Below, piece by piece: positions 5,579-7,157 of a DNA stretch of 7,157 bases. The notes beneath the pieces were generated by a model. It searched no databases and had not been told where the DNA came from. It was given only the letters and a program-made list of their open reading frames with translations. This DNA comes from an uncultured Oscillospiraceae bacterium (GTDB taxonomy: Bacteria; Bacillota_A; Clostridia; Oscillospirales; Oscillospiraceae), in NCBI GenBank assembly GCA_900762245.1, contig CAAFFR010000089.1, positions 1-7,157 of the forward strand. Reading direction: 5' to 3'. The position numbers and the translations under genes are program-made. Numbering within the stretch: position 1 is the stretch's first letter; every line of letters starts with the position of its first letter.

Positions 5579-6357
5579 TTTCCCGGGCTCTTATTGCCGT
5601 AATCGGCACTGCGGAAAACCGGGTCTGCCGGGTGGCCGCCCTGAAGTTTCTGGATTCCCCGGGGTACTGCATCCCGGGCATTCTTCCATTCCTTGCCTGC
5701 ATTGCGGAAATCATTTTTCATGACAAACCAGTCCAGATCCTCCTTGATGCGCAGCAGATTCTCCTGCATCAGAGCGGGGATTTTCTCCCGGAACCAGTCT
5801 CTCTGGCTGCCCGGCAGGCTCTTTCCCGATTCTTCCAGCAGGATGCGGAAATGGTGCAGGCAGAAGCCCTTGGACTGTTCCACCTTCTCCCGAAATTCTC
5901 CATCGCTCAGCATGGCAAAAAAGGTGTCAAAATACCGCTGCATGTTCTCGCCCATCTGGTCACAGACGAAGCAGCTTGCCTGCTTTTCTTCCATCCAGGC
6001 CAGGAGCTTGGACTTCTCCGCGGTTTCCGGTTTTTTCCGGAACAGGCCCCGTTTGGGCGGCAGTTCGTAATCCTCCAGCTGCCGCTCCAGCTCCATCATC
6101 ACCCCGGTGTAATAGGTCTGCAGGATGAGGGCGCAGCCCAGGGCGTTGCCGTAGCCATGCATCATTTTCAGATGATGCCGGCAGAAGCCCCGTCGGTCGG
6201 TGATGGCCCGGATCTCCGGCTCCATGTAGCTGGCACCGGGACCAATGGTATACTTCACTGCCCGATGCTCTGCGTCCCGCTGCAGATAGCAGAAGGGGCA
6301 TTCGTCCCCGGAATCGAAGGCATCGTTGATGGGAATGGTATCCAGCTTCTCTCTCAT
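5575..6357 (-). CDS. DUF6062-type protein with duplicated C-x2-C / C-x-H-H metal-site motifs
   Basis: A 260-residue soluble protein without a signal peptide. It contains two similar modules: CPFC (Cys20/Cys23) with GFCRHHLKMM (Cys59, His61, His62), and CFVC (Cys129/Cys132) with GFCLHHF (Cys166, His168, His169). The distance from second to third cysteine is 36 and 34 residues respectively. Each module therefore offers Cys and His ligands suited to zinc or iron. A charged linker around 100-118 separates them, and a helical C-terminal part ends in a variable tail. I recall this architecture as DUF6062, sometimes loosely annotated as an ABC substrate-binding protein, for which nothing here argues; the function is unknown. 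The start codon is 8 bases after the hisIE stop, with GAGGTG (minus strand, 6367-6362) as ribosome site overlapping that stop, so translational coupling to hisIE is likely. It is the last gene before the shared terminator. Confidence 0.85.
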   Translation of the reverse strand: MREKLDTIPINDAFDSGDECPFCYLQRDAEHRAVKYTIGPGASYMEPEIRAITDRRGFCRHHLKMMHGYGNALGCALILQTYYTGVMMELERQLEDYELPPKRGLFRKKPETAEKSKLLAWMEEKQASCFVCDQMGENMQRYFDTFFAMLSDGEFREKVEQSKGFCLHHFRILLEESGKSLPGSQRDWFREKIPALMQENLLRIKEDLDWFVMKNDFRNAGKEWKNARDAVPRGIQKLQGGHPADPVFRSADYGNKSPGK

Positions 6358-6365
6358 GGCGCACC

Positions 6366-7010
6366 TCAGGTCGTCATTTTTTCCTGCTTTACCTTGTGGT
6401 CAATAATATGGCGGCCTGCCAGTTCCTTGCGGATATCCTCCACAGAAATCCCCATTTCCACCATCAACACCAGAACATGATAGGCAAGATCCGCAATCTC
6501 GTAGATGGTTTCCGCCTTATCACCGCCCTTTGCACCAATGATGACCTCGGTGGATTCTTCGCCCACCTTTTTCAGGATCTTGTCCAGACCCTTCTGGAAG
6601 AGATAGGTGGTGTAGGAGCCTTCGGGCAGATCCTTTTTCCGGCTCAGCAGCAGCTGATATAGGCCTTCCAGCTGGAACTTTTCTATCTTCTCCCCCTGAA
6701 TGGGATTATGGAAGCAGGAGTCAGTCCCCAGATGGCAGGCAGGGCCATCCTTCTTCACCCGGACTTCCAGGGCATCATAGTCACAATCAGCTGTGATGGA
6801 AACGATGTGCTGATAGTTGCCGCTGGTTTCCCCCTTGAGCCACAGTTCCTGACGGGAGCGGCTCCAGAAGCAGGTCAGGCCCTTCTCCATGGAAATTTCC
6901 AGGCTCTCCCGGTTCATATAAGCAAGAGTCAGCACCTTCCCGGTATCATCATCCACCACAATGGCAGGGATCAGACCCTTTTCATCAAATTTCAGTTTTT
7001 CCAAATCCAT
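6366..7010 (-). CDS. hisIE: HisIE: phosphoribosyl-AMP cyclohydrolase / phosphoribosyl-ATP pyrophosphatase
   Basis: A 214-residue cytoplasmic bifunctional enzyme for steps 2 and 3 of histidine biosynthesis: PR-ATP to PR-AMP by the C-terminal HisE part, then ring opening to ProFAR by the N-terminal HisI part. HisI (about residues 1-105) shows [27 protein letters not shown], the metal-binding Asp cluster ADCDYDAL (D75, C76, D77, D79) and zinc cysteines in [10 protein letters not shown] (C92, C99). HisE (about 115-205) shows the acidic helices [15 protein letters not shown] (E151, E152, E155) and [13 protein letters not shown] (E171, D174). All expected catalytic residues are present and the length is normal for the fusion. 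The start is one base after the hisF stop, with GAGG (minus, 7021-7018) seven bases upstream inside hisF, which indicates coupling. The stop TGA overlaps the next gene's ribosome site. Confidence 0.97.
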   Translation of the reverse strand: MDLEKLKFDEKGLIPAIVVDDDTGKVLTLAYMNRESLEISMEKGLTCFWSRSRQELWLKGETSGNYQHIVSITADCDYDALEVRVKKDGPACHLGTDSCFHNPIQGEKIEKFQLEGLYQLLLSRKKDLPEGSYTTYLFQKGLDKILKKVGEESTEVIIGAKGGDKAETIYEIADLAYHVLVLMVEMGISVEDIRKELAGRHIIDHKVKQEKMTT

Positions 7011-7011
7011 A

Positions 7012-7157
7012 TTACAACCTCACCAGAATATTATTGTCCCGAAGGGTCTGCTTCAGATCCGGGATCTGTACCTGCCCGAAATGGAAGATGGAGGCAGCCA
7101 GACCTGCATCCACCTTCGGCAGAGTTTTGAACAACGTGATAAAATCCTCCTTACAGC
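7012..7157 (-). CDS. hisF: HisF, imidazole glycerol phosphate synthase cyclase subunit, C-terminal 47 residues
   Basis: Read from the right edge on the minus strand, the frame gives the C-terminus of HisF up to TAA at 7014-7012. The segment [14 protein letters not shown], then [17 protein letters not shown], matches the last barrel strand and closing helix of HisF, including the conserved A-A-S-x-F-H-F/Y-G phosphate-binding region. With HisH, HisF makes imidazole glycerol phosphate and AICAR. The order hisF then hisIE is the common end of Firmicutes his operons. The rest of the gene and the operon promoter lie beyond the window. The frame is only 146 bases, so nothing can be said about the active-site aspartates. 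Confidence 0.94.
   Translation of the reverse strand, partial: CKEDFITLFKTLPKVDAGLAASIFHFGQVQIPDLKQTLRDNNILVRL

Noticed and set aside
5145..5723. A 192-codon plus-strand frame overlapping the MATE 3' end
   Set aside because: It is in a different frame inside the MATE coding region, is Pro/Cys/Arg-rich, and runs through the bidirectional terminator; it is a shadow frame.
5632..6480. A 282-codon plus-strand open frame opposite the Cys/His protein and hisIE
   Set aside because: It crosses the junction between two recognised minus-strand genes, lacks a ribosome site, and has no recognisable motif.

Overview
The window looks like chromosomal DNA of a GC-rich Clostridia member, most likely an Oscillospirales (Ruminococcaceae/Oscillospiraceae-type) gut anaerobe. 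The reasons are Firmicutes-type AGGAG ribosome sites and TATAAT promoters, a fused hisIE, a short CstA, a DinF/NorM-like MATE transporter and a protein of the DUF6062 type. Codon use leans strongly to CTG, CCC, GGC and AAG in the first and third genes. The genus is inferred; no rRNA or other marker is present.

Layout on the plus strand: (1) the 3' part of a GH79-like (heparanase/beta-glucuronidase type) glycoside hydrolase gene, closed by a strong terminator. (2) A roughly 280-base regulatory gap with a perfect 16-bp LacI-family-like palindrome and a near-consensus promoter whose -35 and -10 boxes are each overlapped by a small dyad. (3) A two-gene unit of a 174-residue protein of unknown function and cstA (pyruvate/peptide transporter family), closed by a terminator. 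(4) A separately promoted MATE-family multidrug/Na+ antiporter with a GTG start, whose terminator hairpin lies over its own last codons.

On the minus strand, the 3' end of a histidine operon runs in from the right edge: the end of hisF, then hisIE, then a Cys/His-rich DUF6062-type gene. The spacing is very tight (1 and 8 bases), which suggests translational coupling. This operon converges on the MATE gene, and the two share one bidirectional terminator at 5538-5578.

Functionally the window is mostly metabolic and transport genes: polysaccharide or glucuronide hydrolysis, uptake of small carbon compounds under carbon limitation, drug/cation efflux, and histidine biosynthesis. I see no mobile element, CRISPR array, defence island, tRNA or rRNA. 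The least explained parts are the small protein linked to cstA, the duplicated C-x2-C/C-x-H-H protein at the end of the his operon, and the layered dyads upstream of the cstA unit.
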